A stretch of DNA of 64,000 nucleotides from Candidatus Woesearchaeota archaeon (GCA_016187465.1 JACPJQ010000002.1:186001-250000), one strand, 5' to 3'. Counted from the first letter of the stretch, positions 15,918 through 24,592 are shown. The notes: generated from the sequence alone by a model not told the origin. Numbers and translations: made by a program.

Positions 15918-17732
15918 TTATGGAATAGTTAACTGCAATGGGACTGCTCCCAGCTCCTTAACTTTAAATTTATCCTCTTTTGGGTTTCCTGCATTATCAA
16001 GAGCCACTATAACAAAAAAATATAAGTCTGCAGATGCTGGGTCTGTTGATGAAATATCAATAATGAAGTTGCTGCCTTCCTGTGAATATGTAATTCCTGA
16101 TTGAAGCTTGTTTAGTTTGCTGTCACTGATGGAATTCTGTAATTCGATTATTCCCTGCTGACTGGATGTCTGATGTTTTGAATAATATACCTTATATTCC
16201 TTTAAATCCCTAAGAGTTGAGCCGTCAATATTTACTGTTGGCGCTCCCAAGAATGTGAATATTACTTGTTGGGGGGATATATATTTTATTGATGCTGGCG
16301 ACACTATTTTTCCGGAGTCAGGCGGCAGGCCATCAGTTGATTTTATTGTTTTGACAAGCATTTTTTGCTTTTCATTTATATTGTTTATTTCGTTATTATT
16401 TTTATCTAGGGCAGTAACGGCAAAATCATAGTTTACATTGTCATTTGGCAAGACAACATTATAAACATAATAATTTCCATTTTTAAAGTAATAAAGTTTG
16501 CCGTTTTCAATTGCTGTTTTTGCCCCTTCAGATGTTGAAAACATGCATTTCCTGTTTTCATAAACGCATTCCTGCATATTAAGCGTATCTTCGAAATCAA
16601 ATGATGGATATTCACTTAAAATTAAGTCTTTTACGGTAACTCGGGGGTTTATCCTTAAATCTTCAGTTGAAGTTTTGCTTAAAATATCTGGAATTTCTGT
16701 GTAATAAATCCTGTATTTGACAGCATTTGCGTCAGAGCTGTTCTCCCATTTCAGCAAAACTGATTTTTCAGCTTTGGGTTTATCGAAAACTTCAACATTT
16801 TTCACAGGCTCAGGGGGCAGGCTCGGGTAAGATACCGCAAACTTGTAAACAACATCTCTTAGCTTTACCTGGCTGTCTGAAGCGTCGTAAGCGTAAATCT
16901 TCTTCCCTGTCTTTGCGCAGAACTTTATGCCTTTTGCCTCTGATATGTCAATTATTTTGTTGACTATAGGGTCCATGAACGACGCACCAGTCGCTTCTAC
17001 AAATTTTACAATATTATTTTTCTTATAAAACATCAATGAATTCGCGAGCGGAATCGGGTTTGAATTGTCGTCTACGCCTTCGATATTTTTTATAACGGGC
17101 TTCTGGCTTTGGTACAGTACAAAGATGCTGACCGGAGTTATGGCCTCATTAAGTGTATCTCTTAAATCAAAGTTAGTATAATACAGGTTGCCAAAGTTTA
17201 TATACTCTGGTGGTCTTAACAAAACTTTGTTCTGCTTCAGCTCCACTTTGGTTCTTGGACCTTCATCAGTTAACACTATTTCAAATATCCTTTGCGGGGT
17301 TGGAAGGTAAGTCAAGTCTCTTTCATCCAATAAAATCCTGCAGACCACGCCGTCTTCCTTAAGCCCTGAACATCTCTGAAATTTGTTTATAAAGTCATCC
17401 AAAATTTTAAGTGCTTCGTCTTTTGATTCTGGCTTTGCTCCTGGACACATCCAGTTTTCAGGAGCATTCTCTTTAAGGCATTTTTCAATGTTTTGGGTAT
17501 TTTCACATTTTTTTAGAATAGTATCCAGTTCTGATTTTATGCTTTGATAATAGTTCAAATCATAGTCTACTTTTGCCTTGAACGACGGATTGATTGAATA
17601 TGTTCCGATAATATCATTTTCTTCATTTTCTGCTGTGGCCATGCCTGTGATTGGATTGCTGTTCGTATAGAAGATTATGCTTACTAACAATATCGGCATC
17701 ATCATCAGTAATATCAAATCTTTTGTTTCCAT
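15918..17732 (-). CDS. Membrane-anchored exported protein with FN3-like domains
   Basis: 604 aa with an N-terminal hydrophobic segment (residues 7-22) followed by ITGMAT (28-33), a motif repeated in two other exported proteins here. The N-terminal third contains several Cys residues. Residues from about 310 to 600 contain two fibronectin type III-like segments (PEPVKNVEVFDKPKAEKSVL..YRIYYTEIPD and ITYSQEGSNFIIDIS..YFFVIVALDNAGN). The function is probably extracellular binding. It is the last gene of the leftward surface operon, 1 nt after the M15 peptidase gene. No closer family is recognised. Confidence 0.7.
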   Translation of the reverse strand: METKDLILLMMMPILLVSIIFYTNSNPITGMATAENEENDIIGTYSINPSFKAKVDYDLNYYQSIKSELDTILKKCENTQNIEKCLKENAPENWMCPGAKPESKDEALKILDDFINKFQRCSGLKEDGVVCRILLDERDLTYLPTPQRIFEIVLTDEGPRTKVELKQNKVLLRPPEYINFGNLYYTNFDLRDTLNEAITPVSIFVLYQSQKPVIKNIEGVDDNSNPIPLANSLMFYKKNNIVKFVEATGASFMDPIVNKIIDISEAKGIKFCAKTGKKIYAYDASDSQVKLRDVVYKFAVSYPSLPPEPVKNVEVFDKPKAEKSVLLKWENSSDANAVKYRIYYTEIPDILSKTSTEDLRINPRVTVKDLILSEYPSFDFEDTLNMQECVYENRKCMFSTSEGAKTAIENGKLYYFKNGNYYVYNVVLPNDNVNYDFAVTALDKNNNEINNINEKQKMLVKTIKSTDGLPPDSGKIVSPASIKYISPQQVIFTFLGAPTVNIDGSTLRDLKEYKVYYSKHQTSSQQGIIELQNSISDSKLNKLQSGITYSQEGSNFIIDISSTDPASADLYFFVIVALDNAGNPKEDKFKVKELGAVPLQLTIP

Positions 17733-17733
17733 T

Positions 17734-18774
17734 TTACACTATTGCATTCACTCCCTGCGCTTTTGCTTTTGCATATCTTGAGGTGCCGCAGCATTCGAAA
17801 TGCCACGGCTCGCCTTTGCTTGAGTCTTTTTCATCACCATACCTTACCCAGCCCGCCTGTGACATTATCTTATGCAGCAATTTCCAGTCTTTGCTTCCTT
17901 TAATCACTATATCTACAACATTTCCGGTCAAATGCGGGCAGCTTGGACTAGGAGGACATACGTACCTGCTGTCAGGATTCCTGTTCCATATCATTTGCTG
18001 CTGCTCCATGGTCCTATAGCCAAAAGTCACTTCCAAAGAAACCTTGTTTTGTTTGGCTATTTCCTGAGCCTTCAATAGCAAGTCGTAAGCGGGCTTTGTA
18101 AGAAGGCATGTTCTGCCTTTTGCGCAAAGCTCTGTGCCTGTAAAATCAATCAAATCCCTGGATTCGGCAGTAATCTTTACCTCTTTCGGCTGTATAACTA
18201 TCGCTTTTGCCTCGTCCTTAAGAATGCTGAATTCAATTGGCAATACTGCCCTTCCTGTTATTTCTATGCTGTCCTTTATCTCAAAATTATAGTTATCCTG
18301 CGGTATGTAGGTGGGATAGTTTGACAGGTATTTGTTCAGGTTTTTATTGAACTCGTACTCCAAATTCCTGTTTAGAGCCGATTCGTCAAAACATGAAGTT
18401 GATTTGTAAATGCCTGAAGAATCCTTTGTTATTTCATACCAAACAGCGGCATCGTCAAATTTTCCACACGATTTAGTTTGCTGTGACGCATCTTGCGAGC
18501 CGCTGCTGTCAATTTCCACAAAATCACCAATCTCGTAAAACCCCCCATTCTGCGCCAGATCATATACAGCCTGCTGCAGGGAATATTTTGCCGACTGGTC
18601 GATGTATAGAAGTGCTGATTCTGCATCGTTTGAAACTCCAAGCAATCTTAAAGATGATGCTCCGATAACATCAAATTCCTTTTGGCCTAGATTTACAAAA
18701 ATAGACACTATGATTGCTGCTATCAAACCTCCAGCAACTCCATAAAGCAACCCCTGCGCTTTTTTTCTTGTCAT
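17734..18774 (-). CDS. Membrane-anchored M15-family D,D-peptidase-like protein
   Basis: 346 aa. The N-terminus (MTRKKAQGLLYGVAGGLIAA) is pilin-like with one transmembrane helix. Residues about 220-335 form a VanY/M15B peptidase domain: FGYRTMEQQQMIW, H281-x6-D288 (CPHLTGNVVD), and E322-PW-H325. These are the expected zinc ligands and catalytic Glu, so the active site looks intact. The family cleaves D-Ala-D-Ala type bonds of peptidoglycan, which archaea lack. ITGRAV occurs at 172-177. It overlaps the upstream gene by 4 nt (ATGA). Its target may be bacterial cell wall or an unknown peptide; function is inferred. Confidence 0.85.
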   Translation of the reverse strand: MTRKKAQGLLYGVAGGLIAAIIVSIFVNLGQKEFDVIGASSLRLLGVSNDAESALLYIDQSAKYSLQQAVYDLAQNGGFYEIGDFVEIDSSGSQDASQQTKSCGKFDDAAVWYEITKDSSGIYKSTSCFDESALNRNLEYEFNKNLNKYLSNYPTYIPQDNYNFEIKDSIEITGRAVLPIEFSILKDEAKAIVIQPKEVKITAESRDLIDFTGTELCAKGRTCLLTKPAYDLLLKAQEIAKQNKVSLEVTFGYRTMEQQQMIWNRNPDSRYVCPPSPSCPHLTGNVVDIVIKGSKDWKLLHKIMSQAGWVRYGDEKDSSKGEPWHFECCGTSRYAKAKAQGVNAIV

Positions 18775-19265
18775 GGTGTATATTTTGTCTGAACTAAAAA
18801 TAGTTTTATTTCAATAGGTTTGTTAAAGTAATAAGCAGGTATTAAGGTTCTCGAAAGTTCTTTCCTCAATATATAATCTGTTCTTGCTCTTTCAGGTTCA
18901 ACTATTATCATATTTTCGTCAAATGGCTTCATCTCTAATGACCATGTGGAACTCTCAGTGTTAAGATCGCTTTTTGAAAAAAAGTTATCCGCATTTGACT
19001 TCATTTGATTTAATAAAGCACTGTCTTTTGTTAATTGATATGTAACAATGGCGTCTGCAATATTTTTATCATCCAATTTTATTTTTAAATAGTTTAAAAG
19101 TAATTGATCAGAATCTTTACTCATGACATCAAAATCTATTTTATTGTTAGCTGCTTTTGTTCCTGCTATGCTATGTGACGGGTAGAATACTAATAGTATT
19201 ACCATGAAAATTATTATCCCAAGCAATGGAAGCCAGTCCTCAACCTGAGATTTCTTATTTTGCAT
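18771..19265 (-). CDS. Pilin-like exported protein
   Basis: About 164 aa starting MQNKKSQVEDWLPLLGII. A short positive segment, a KSQ box and one hydrophobic helix are followed by an extracellular domain without recognised family. The frame extends upstream to 19319, but ATG 19265 is preferred because the pilin-like signal follows it directly. It overlaps both neighbours, so it is translated as part of the operon. Confidence 0.65.
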   Translation of the reverse strand: MQNKKSQVEDWLPLLGIIIFMVILLVFYPSHSIAGTKAANNKIDFDVMSKDSDQLLLNYLKIKLDDKNIADAIVTYQLTKDSALLNQMKSNADNFFSKSDLNTESSTWSLEMKPFDENMIIVEPERARTDYILRKELSRTLIPAYYFNKPIEIKLFLVQTKYTP

Positions 19266-19722
19266 CTTGTACCTCGATGTAAATCTCTGCCCTATCTGTC
19301 TTTCCGTTATTATTGACAAATATTTGTCTTATCTCAGATTTTTTGATAAATCCTTGCCAGTTTTTTGTGTTTATTGTTATTTGCTGGTCGCCATATTTTA
19401 ATGTCAACCTGTATGATTTCACTAAAGTATTTTCTGCATCGTAGCACCTATTAAGGTTAATCTGATTAAATTTATTAATGTCAATTATAGATGGATATGC
19501 CCTGCTTATGCTCTGGTCGTATAGCGTAAAGCACTCAGGCGAACTCAAAAATCTTTGAATTGTCAAATAATTTTCAAGATCTGGCGGAATTTTACTTATT
19601 ATTGATTTATCAGAAGAAACTAATGTGACCACAATAAAAAAAGCAGCTATTAGTACAAATCCGACTATCAAATAGAATATCATTTTCCTTCCAGATATGT
19701 CTGCCCTTTTGTTGAATAACAT
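19255..19722 (-). CDS. Pilin-like exported protein
   Basis: About 155 aa starting MLFNKRADISGRKMIFYLIV. The RAD box plus a hydrophobic helix (VGFVLIAAFFIVVTLV) gives an N-in/C-out anchor; two Cys lie in the exported part. No family is recognised. ATG 19722 is 1 nt after the preceding stop, so it is preferred to the upstream ATG at 19767. It is a member of the pilin-like operon. Confidence 0.65.
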   Translation of the reverse strand: MLFNKRADISGRKMIFYLIVGFVLIAAFFIVVTLVSSDKSIISKIPPDLENYLTIQRFLSSPECFTLYDQSISRAYPSIIDINKFNQINLNRCYDAENTLVKSYRLTLKYGDQQITINTKNWQGFIKKSEIRQIFVNNNGKTDRAEIYIEVQDAK

Positions 19723-19723
19723 T

Positions 19724-20122
19724 TTAGCGTAAGCTTTGTATGTCTTCTGAAATCTTGATCTCGCCATTGATTTTTGAAACTACTACCTGCTTTGGATTAT
19801 TTAGTTTTACATCCAAATTTGATTTTCCTATTTTAACAAAATAATAGGTACCTTTTGTCTGGTCAGAATCGCCTTTGAAAACTTCAATCTTATTATTGGA
19901 AAAATAAAGAGAATAACCATGGAGGTTTTTGTTTATAATGTAAGCATTCCCAGGGATTCCTGACAAAGTGTTTATCTGCATCGCCAAATCTTTTGCTATG
20001 TTAAGCTTTTCGTAGATGGTTCCTTTTGCGATCGAAACAGAAACGTCAAAAAGTAGGTATCCAATAAGAAATGCTCCTATTATTTCTATGAGAAACCACA
20101 GACTGACCTCTCCTTTTTTCAT
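19724..20122 (-). CDS. Pilin-like exported protein
   Basis: 132 aa starting MKKGEVSLWFLIEIIGAFLI. The KGE box and hydrophobic helix fit the class III (prepilin) signal pattern, K-G before a residue that would become the mature N-terminus. The exported part is beta-rich (GYSLYFSNNKIEVFKG). No family is recognised. It lies 42 nt downstream of the 20165-20818 gene. Confidence 0.65.
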   Translation of the reverse strand: MKKGEVSLWFLIEIIGAFLIGYLLFDVSVSIAKGTIYEKLNIAKDLAMQINTLSGIPGNAYIINKNLHGYSLYFSNNKIEVFKGDSDQTKGTYYFVKIGKSNLDVKLNNPKQVVVSKINGEIKISEDIQSLR

Positions 20123-20164
20123 ATTAACTAAAGAATATCATTGGTTTAAATCTCTTTTGGAAAT

Positions 20165-20818
20165 TTATTGAATTTGTGTAGTTTTCTGTATTGTCTCTGT
20201 AGTTATGCAAGGTCTTGAAAAGCAAACGTCAACTAGATTGGTGTATCTTTCTACATAAACAGTCGTAGAAGCAGGCTGGAGAAGATTCAAGCCTTCTATC
20301 GGAGTGCCTTTTGAGATTATAAAACCCCCTTTCCAGCTAACCAGTGGTTTGTCAGCATCTTTTTTTATTATCTTTTCTGATACAAAATCAATGCTGTCGA
20401 AATTTGCACATATTGGCTCTTTATTGCAGGCTACGGAATAGGGTTTTGTTTTTTGATCGAAACTCATATCCACGCAGGCACATATACATGCCTTTCCGTT
20501 ACTGCACTTGCTTGGCCTGTTAAAAATATAAGCAATTTCAGTTGGCTCTATTGCCACATATTTATATGCGTGGTTTTCGAATTTGTCGCTGACCTTTGCA
20601 AATCCTACTATAAATGTGTTTTTTTCCATATAAAAAGGCAACGATAAGGTTTCTCCATCTTTGATAGACACGACATTTTCTACAAGTTTATAATAAGTGT
20701 CAAGAGTTTTGTTGCCAAGTTTAAAAAACTGACTCGCCCACAAGGTAGTTGGAATAAAGATGACAAGCGCCAACACTGTCCAAAAGAAAAAGGTAAGCAT
20801 TGTGTCTGCTTTCTTCAT
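20165..20818 (-). CDS. Membrane-anchored Cys-rich exported protein
   Basis: About 217 aa starting MKKADTMLTFFFWTVLALVI, with one N-terminal helix. The exported domain has a Cys cluster (CSNGKACICACVD, then CNKEPIC and CFSRPC), probably disulfide-bonded. ATG 20818 overlaps the previous stop (ATGA), and this decides the start over the in-frame ATG at 20839. No family is recognised. Confidence 0.65.
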   Translation of the reverse strand: MKKADTMLTFFFWTVLALVIFIPTTLWASQFFKLGNKTLDTYYKLVENVVSIKDGETLSLPFYMEKNTFIVGFAKVSDKFENHAYKYVAIEPTEIAYIFNRPSKCSNGKACICACVDMSFDQKTKPYSVACNKEPICANFDSIDFVSEKIIKKDADKPLVSWKGGFIISKGTPIEGLNLLQPASTTVYVERYTNLVDVCFSRPCITTETIQKTTQIQ

Positions 20819-21108
20819 TTTTTGCACAAAGCTGGGCAATTTGTTGTTGCCTTGGCATCAGGAGTTCCGCAGCTTTCGCCCTTCTCCAGTTTTTGTTTTG
20901 TAAAGACGCAGGGGCACTTATCATTTAATCCGAGTGTATTATCCTCATCGCAATCTTTGGTGACATCATCTGTTTTTTCACTAGCAAATGCCAGTTGTTT
21001 GTTGATCAGTATGCCCCTTATCCCTCCACCCACTATCACTAAAAGCACTATTCCAAGTATAGCCATCGTAATGATGAGCTCGATTGTCATAGCAGATTTT
21101 TTTCTCAT
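20815..21108 (-). CDS. Type IV pilin-like small protein
   Basis: About 97 aa starting MRKKSAMTIELIITMAILGI. This is the most classical prepilin-like N-terminus of the cluster: a short basic leader, then MTIEL with Glu near position +4/5 and a long hydrophobic helix. The exported part is short and Cys-rich (CDEDNTLGLNDKCPC, then CGTPD and CPALCKK). The frame reaches 21192, but upstream residues are polar and would bury the signal. Confidence 0.7.
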   Translation of the reverse strand: MRKKSAMTIELIITMAILGIVLLVIVGGGIRGILINKQLAFASEKTDDVTKDCDEDNTLGLNDKCPCVFTKQKLEKGESCGTPDAKATTNCPALCKK

Positions 21109-21146
21109 TTTTATTGTATATTTGAAGGTATTATTAATTTTTATTG

Positions 21147-21887
21147 TTATTTTTGGCATTGTGGAATCCTTGTTTTTATTATATTGATGCAATCATCATC
21201 TAAGCCTTCGTTTGAAGCGTCGCATCTCCATCTCCTAACCCAATCCAGAGGATTAAACGTATGGCCAGAGTAAGTTGGAAAAAAGCACACATTTCCGTTT
21301 TCTGTAACATATAAGAGATTTTGATCATTTAAGTCCCTTTTTTGCCCATTAACAATTATGGAGTTAGCGCTGTTAAATTCTAGGTTAGCTTGGCTATAAT
21401 CTCCACGGCAATCTGATTCACATTTCTTATCTTTTAAATAATTGTTGTAAAAGTTTATTGCAGCTTCACCTTCTCCAATAACGCATGGTATTTTTCCGCT
21501 AACTGTGTTTGGATTTTTAACAGTTTGCCCTTTATTATTTTTTAGCTCAACGAAAATTCCCTGTTCTGTTTGAGAAGATAATGTGATTTTAAATCCCTTA
21601 AAGTCGCTTGGGAAATTGCTATGGGTAAGTATGCATGGTCCCTTACTATTAGTTCTTAAGACTGCCAAAATATTTTCGTATGTTGTTTCAATACTTTTAT
21701 CGGCTTCTAGATTTACATTCTGAAATTTTTCTTTTTTAAAGCCGCTGAGTGTATTGTCTGCAAGCCTTTCTGTACTTTCTGCAAAACCAGGTAATAAATC
21801 ACCAAAATAAGCCAGTAAAAGCACTATCAAAAGGATAATTAAGATTGTAAAGGTTATTACTGAACTTAGAGCCCCTTTTTTGTTCAT
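21147..21887 (-). CDS. Pilin-like exported protein
   Basis: 246 aa starting MNKKGALSSVITFTILIILL, with a KGA box and a hydrophobic helix. The exported domain has six or more Cys (ILTHSNF region, CESDCRGD, WRCDASNEG, DDDCIN, PQCQK). Its ATG overlaps the stop of the 55-aa gene before it. No family is recognised; it is probably a minor pilin or surface subunit. Confidence 0.7.
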   Translation of the reverse strand: MNKKGALSSVITFTILIILLIVLLLAYFGDLLPGFAESTERLADNTLSGFKKEKFQNVNLEADKSIETTYENILAVLRTNSKGPCILTHSNFPSDFKGFKITLSSQTEQGIFVELKNNKGQTVKNPNTVSGKIPCVIGEGEAAINFYNNYLKDKKCESDCRGDYSQANLEFNSANSIIVNGQKRDLNDQNLLYVTENGNVCFFPTYSGHTFNPLDWVRRWRCDASNEGLDDDCINIIKTRIPQCQK

Positions 21888-22051
21888 TTTAAAAATGAAT
21901 TAAGTAGTTTTAATATATAATTTCCTAAACCGCTGTACCAGAAAGCTGCAAACATCACTAATGCTGCCAAGAGAATCCAGCCAATGATTTCTCCAGCTGT
22001 CATTCCTGTTGATTGCCCAACATCTGCTCTTTTATTTTTTATCAACTTCAT
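21884..22051 (-). CDS. 55-aa single-helix pilin-like protein
   Basis: A very short ORF of 55 aa (MKLIKNKRADVGQSTGMTAG, then EIIGWILLAALVMFAAFWYSGLGN and a short tail). It has the same basic leader and RAD/GQ-like box as its neighbours and one hydrophobic helix, but almost no exported domain. Its ATG overlaps the upstream stop, and its stop overlaps the downstream ATG (ATGA both times), which argues strongly for translation. It could be a minimal pilin or a small assembly subunit. Confidence 0.7.
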   Translation of the reverse strand: MKLIKNKRADVGQSTGMTAGEIIGWILLAALVMFAAFWYSGLGNYILKLLNSFLK

Positions 22052-23196
22052 TTTACCTCACTGACCACACTACAATAGTCGCCTGATTGTATTTGATTCA
22101 AAGTTGTTAAATAAATTGTGTTTATATCCCTTTCAAATAATTCCGCTATGTTTTGGACAGCGAATTCTGAGGTAGCTTTCCCCACGACATAGCCTCCTCC
22201 AAATAAGGCCGATACTGTAAGTAAACCAACTGTGCCAACTCCTCCTGTTGGTATCCCTAATGCCAATGCAGCAACAACTGTTCCTGCTCCAGTACCCAAA
22301 CCTGCATAAGTACACCAACCGCAATTTCCTGTAGGACTCCCAAAGCTGACTGCATATGTTTCCCCTGGCGTGATATCCGTTGTTATTATCATATTACCTG
22401 ATCCTCCAAATCTTTGTATATAATCCCCATAGGAATAATAATCTTCTTTTTTTGCGTAACATTTCAACTTTGAAGGACATCCCCATGCATTATATTCTGC
22501 ATAAAGATTACCATCTGGATTTGCACCGCTGCAAATACCCCCCTTATTCCAGCATTCATAATCTGTGTAGCAACAGCTTTTCTTACTATATTTAGCACAT
22601 ACACTACTTTTTTTATCAATTAATAAGTAACTAGGATCGGCAGAAATCTTACTTCCGCAATCCTCTTTATTTTCTGTGTTTATGCAAACCCCCCCATTTA
22701 CTTTGCAATTGTCTCCTTTTTGGTAAACTTTATATGGGTTCTCAAACATGAATTTTCTCAAATCCGTGGCTTTTATTTCATCCTTAAATTTTGAAGTTTC
22801 TCTTACACTTAATGTATAGCACACAAAACAGTTTTTTGATATGGGATCACCTTGCTTGAAGACGTCCTGTATAAGGCCCTCGCCAAACTGGTTCCAGCAT
22901 TTTGCCATGAGATTGGCAATTTCCCCTTCAATATCTTCTTTAGAAGCATCTTTGTTATCTGAAATATATTTATCGGTGGTTTTGCAAAGTAGAGGCGATG
23001 CTGCACTTCCTAATTTTAGGTTTCCAGTTGGGTCACGTATTTCTGTATAAGATTTCTCCCTCAAAACAACACTCCCTTTGCAAATTGCTTCTGTTGTTTT
23101 TGCTTCCGCTTTGTTCTTTACGCTGTCCAATATTGACAAAATCAGCAAAAAGCCCATAGTAAGAATTATGATACTGACAATAGTTTCCTTGGCCAT
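22048..23196 (-). CDS. Cys-rich membrane protein with glycine-rich C-terminal helices
   Basis: About 382 aa starting MAKETIVSIIILTMGFLLIL (an alternative ATG at 23223 adds nine residues). One N-terminal helix is followed by an exported domain with some 18 Cys (CVCYTLS; CCYTDYECWNKGGICSG). Near the C-terminus there is a Gly/Ala-rich hydrophobic region (GLGTGAGTVVAALALGI and TVGLLTVSALFGGGYVVGK) that may span the membrane. No family is recognised. It is coupled by ATGA to the 55-aa gene. Confidence 0.65.
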   Translation of the reverse strand: MAKETIVSIIILTMGFLLILSILDSVKNKAEAKTTEAICKGSVVLREKSYTEIRDPTGNLKLGSAASPLLCKTTDKYISDNKDASKEDIEGEIANLMAKCWNQFGEGLIQDVFKQGDPISKNCFVCYTLSVRETSKFKDEIKATDLRKFMFENPYKVYQKGDNCKVNGGVCINTENKEDCGSKISADPSYLLIDKKSSVCAKYSKKSCCYTDYECWNKGGICSGANPDGNLYAEYNAWGCPSKLKCYAKKEDYYSYGDYIQRFGGSGNMIITTDITPGETYAVSFGSPTGNCGWCTYAGLGTGAGTVVAALALGIPTGGVGTVGLLTVSALFGGGYVVGKATSEFAVQNIAELFERDINTIYLTTLNQIQSGDYCSVVSEVK

Positions 23197-23203
23197 ACAT
23201 TTT

Positions 23204-23347
23204 CTATTTGGGAAGAAACGCATTTCCTATTCTCCTTATCATAAAATACAAAGCTGTAGCCACTAATATTATAAATAAAATTTTAATTAAATAAGAAAAT
23301 CCAGGAGCACCTTCTTCTCCTCTCTTGTAAATCTTTTTTTTAATCAC
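23204..23347 (-). CDS. Small membrane protein (47 aa)
   Basis: From GTG 23347 the frame encodes about 47 aa: a basic start (IKKKIYKRGEEG) and one helix (YLIKILFIILVATALYFMI), ending RRIGNAFLPK. A TATA-like box (minus strand, 23368-23379) lies 21-32 nt upstream, so the GTG is a credible leaderless start rather than the longer frame to 23404. Function unknown. Confidence 0.5.
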   Translation of the reverse strand: MIKKKIYKRGEEGAPGFSYLIKILFIILVATALYFMIRRIGNAFLPK

Positions 23348-23385
23348 ACTTGTGCTTTTAAGAATTGGATATATAAACATTTGGA

Positions 23386-23664
23386 TTATGTTGTACAGCA
23401 GCAAATCTGACTTTTTTGTTGGTTTACATCACTAAAAGTTCCGCCTAACTTGTTAGCGCAATTATCTCCGGTATTCACCGTGCCATCTGAATATTTGGAT
23501 AGTTTACAACTTTCTTTGCAAGTTAAGCCTGTACTAGAAATGCCTTCGTTGAATAGCTTGAATCTACCAGTAAAAACTGCAAATAATACGACTAGAACCA
23601 CTAAACCCATAGCGGCTATGATTATTGTGTTGATGGAAATGCTTTGAGCCCTCTTTCTTTTCAT
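23386..23664 (-). CDS. Small pilin-like Cys-rich protein, paralogue 3
   Basis: About 92 aa starting MKRKRAQSISINTIIIAAMG. It is one of three tandem paralogues (with 23703-23975 and 24008-24286). They share RAQ/KSQ/KGQ plus SISINTIIIAA, a hydrophobic helix, FTGR, and a Cys-rich exported tail ending in CCC. A TATA-like AGATATATAAATATT at 23684-23698 lies just upstream of the ATG, so it has its own promoter. It is likely a secreted or pilin-like surface subunit. Confidence 0.75.
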   Translation of the reverse strand: MKRKRAQSISINTIIIAAMGLVVLVVLFAVFTGRFKLFNEGISSTGLTCKESCKLSKYSDGTVNTGDNCANKLGGTFSDVNQQKSQICCCTT

Positions 23665-23702
23665 ACAAATTCCCTTTAGAACCAGATATATAAATATTTG
23701 GG

Positions 23703-23975
23703 TCAGGAGACGCAACAACAAACCTGCCCTTCACTCATTCCCTCGAACTTGCCGGTTTGGAACTCGCTAGTGGAGCAGCTGCCAAATCTTGGATCGCCTC
23801 TGGAATAGCCCACAGCCTTGCACGACTTATCACAGGTAAGCGAAGTGTCCTTTACGCCCTCGCTGAAAATCTTGAACCTGCCTGTAAAGACAATAAAAAG
23901 CACGACCAGAACAGCCAATGCAATGGCAGCTATGATTATTGTATTAATGGATATGCTTTGGGATTTCTTGAGCAT
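23703..23975 (-). CDS. Small pilin-like Cys-rich protein, paralogue 2
   Basis: About 90 aa starting MLKKSQSISINTIIIAAIAL, with FTGRFKIFSEGVKD after the helix, then CDKSCKAVGYSRGD and a C-terminal CCC. A TATA-like element at about 23996-24010 (minus strand) stands 20-35 nt before the ATG. The frame continues to 24032, but the promoter position and paralogue alignment favour 23975. Confidence 0.75.
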   Translation of the reverse strand: MLKKSQSISINTIIIAAIALAVLVVLFIVFTGRFKIFSEGVKDTSLTCDKSCKAVGYSRGDPRFGSCSTSEFQTGKFEGMSEGQVCCCVS

Positions 23976-24007
23976 GGAAATTAATTTAAGAAAGGTGTAT
24001 ATAAGAT

Positions 24008-24286
24008 TTATGGTTTTTGCACGCAGCAGCATCCGTATTTGCCATCAATATACGTTCCTGCAATGTACTGCCCGTCAATGCATGACTTTGTGTCAGAGGT
24101 AGGGTTGCTGCCTGAATTCATGTTCAGGCTGGAGCACTTCTGCGCGCATGTATCTGTGTCCTGCACTCCTTTCGTAAAACCGCCTAGCCTGCCAGTGAAT
24201 ATAGCAAACAATACTACAAGAACAGCCAGCGCAATTGCAGCTATGATTATTGTATTGATAGAAATGCTCTGCCCTTTTTTATTCAT
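24008..24286 (-). CDS. Small pilin-like Cys-rich protein, paralogue 1
   Basis: 92 aa starting MNKKGQSISINTIIIAAIAL, with FAIFTGRLGGFTKGVQD, then CAQKCSSLN and a C-terminal CCC. KGQS is a good match to the archaeal class III signal pattern. A TATA-like sequence at about 24325-24343 (minus strand) is the likely promoter. This is the first gene after the structured intergenic region at 24361-24560. Confidence 0.75.
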   Translation of the reverse strand: MNKKGQSISINTIIIAAIALAVLVVLFAIFTGRLGGFTKGVQDTDTCAQKCSSLNMNSGSNPTSDTKSCIDGQYIAGTYIDGKYGCCCVQKP

Positions 24287-24360
24287 TTAAGCGCCTCTTA
24301 AGGTATAAATGCATTATGAAGTATGTTATATTTAAATATTTGTGTTTTGTTTTGTGGCAG

Positions 24361-24560
24361 GACGGCAAAGCCGGGCACAAATTATGCCGAAGGCAGGTTG
24401 AACACCTTAGTTTGTCAAAAACCGCCGGTCACAGACACGGCGGCATGTGCTTATCGCAAATTCGATAAGCGGTTTTTGATCACGCTCGAAATTCCACGAT
24501 AATTTTGTGGTTGAGCATGCGAAACCACCACTTTGAGAGATGGTGGAATTTCGACGTTTA
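24361..24560. ncRNA. Highly structured, GC-richer intergenic region (possible ncRNA)
   Basis: Between the two halves of the surface cluster there is a 300-nt gap without a gene. It contains two long perfect stems: 24415-24425 with 24469-24479 (11 bp), and 24486-24497 with 24543-24554 (12 bp). Each encloses alternative hairpins: 24422-24427 with 24438-24443, 24450-24456 with 24463-24469, and 24525-24530 with 24541-24546. Outer and inner pairings overlap, so switching is possible. The left part (about 24366-24395) matches 47217-47246 on the other strand. Strand and class are unknown; it could also be a complex terminator or a mobile repeat. Confidence 0.45.
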
Positions 24561-24592
24561 AAAACCACACTTAGCTTGTTTTGACTTAATTC

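Noticed and set aside
24361-24560. H/ACA guide RNA or SRP/RNase P RNA
   Set aside because: Hairpin sizes are suggestive and an ACA follows one stem on the minus strand, but there is no convincing K-turn plus pocket, and conserved SRP or RNase P elements are not visible. Kept only as unclassified structure.
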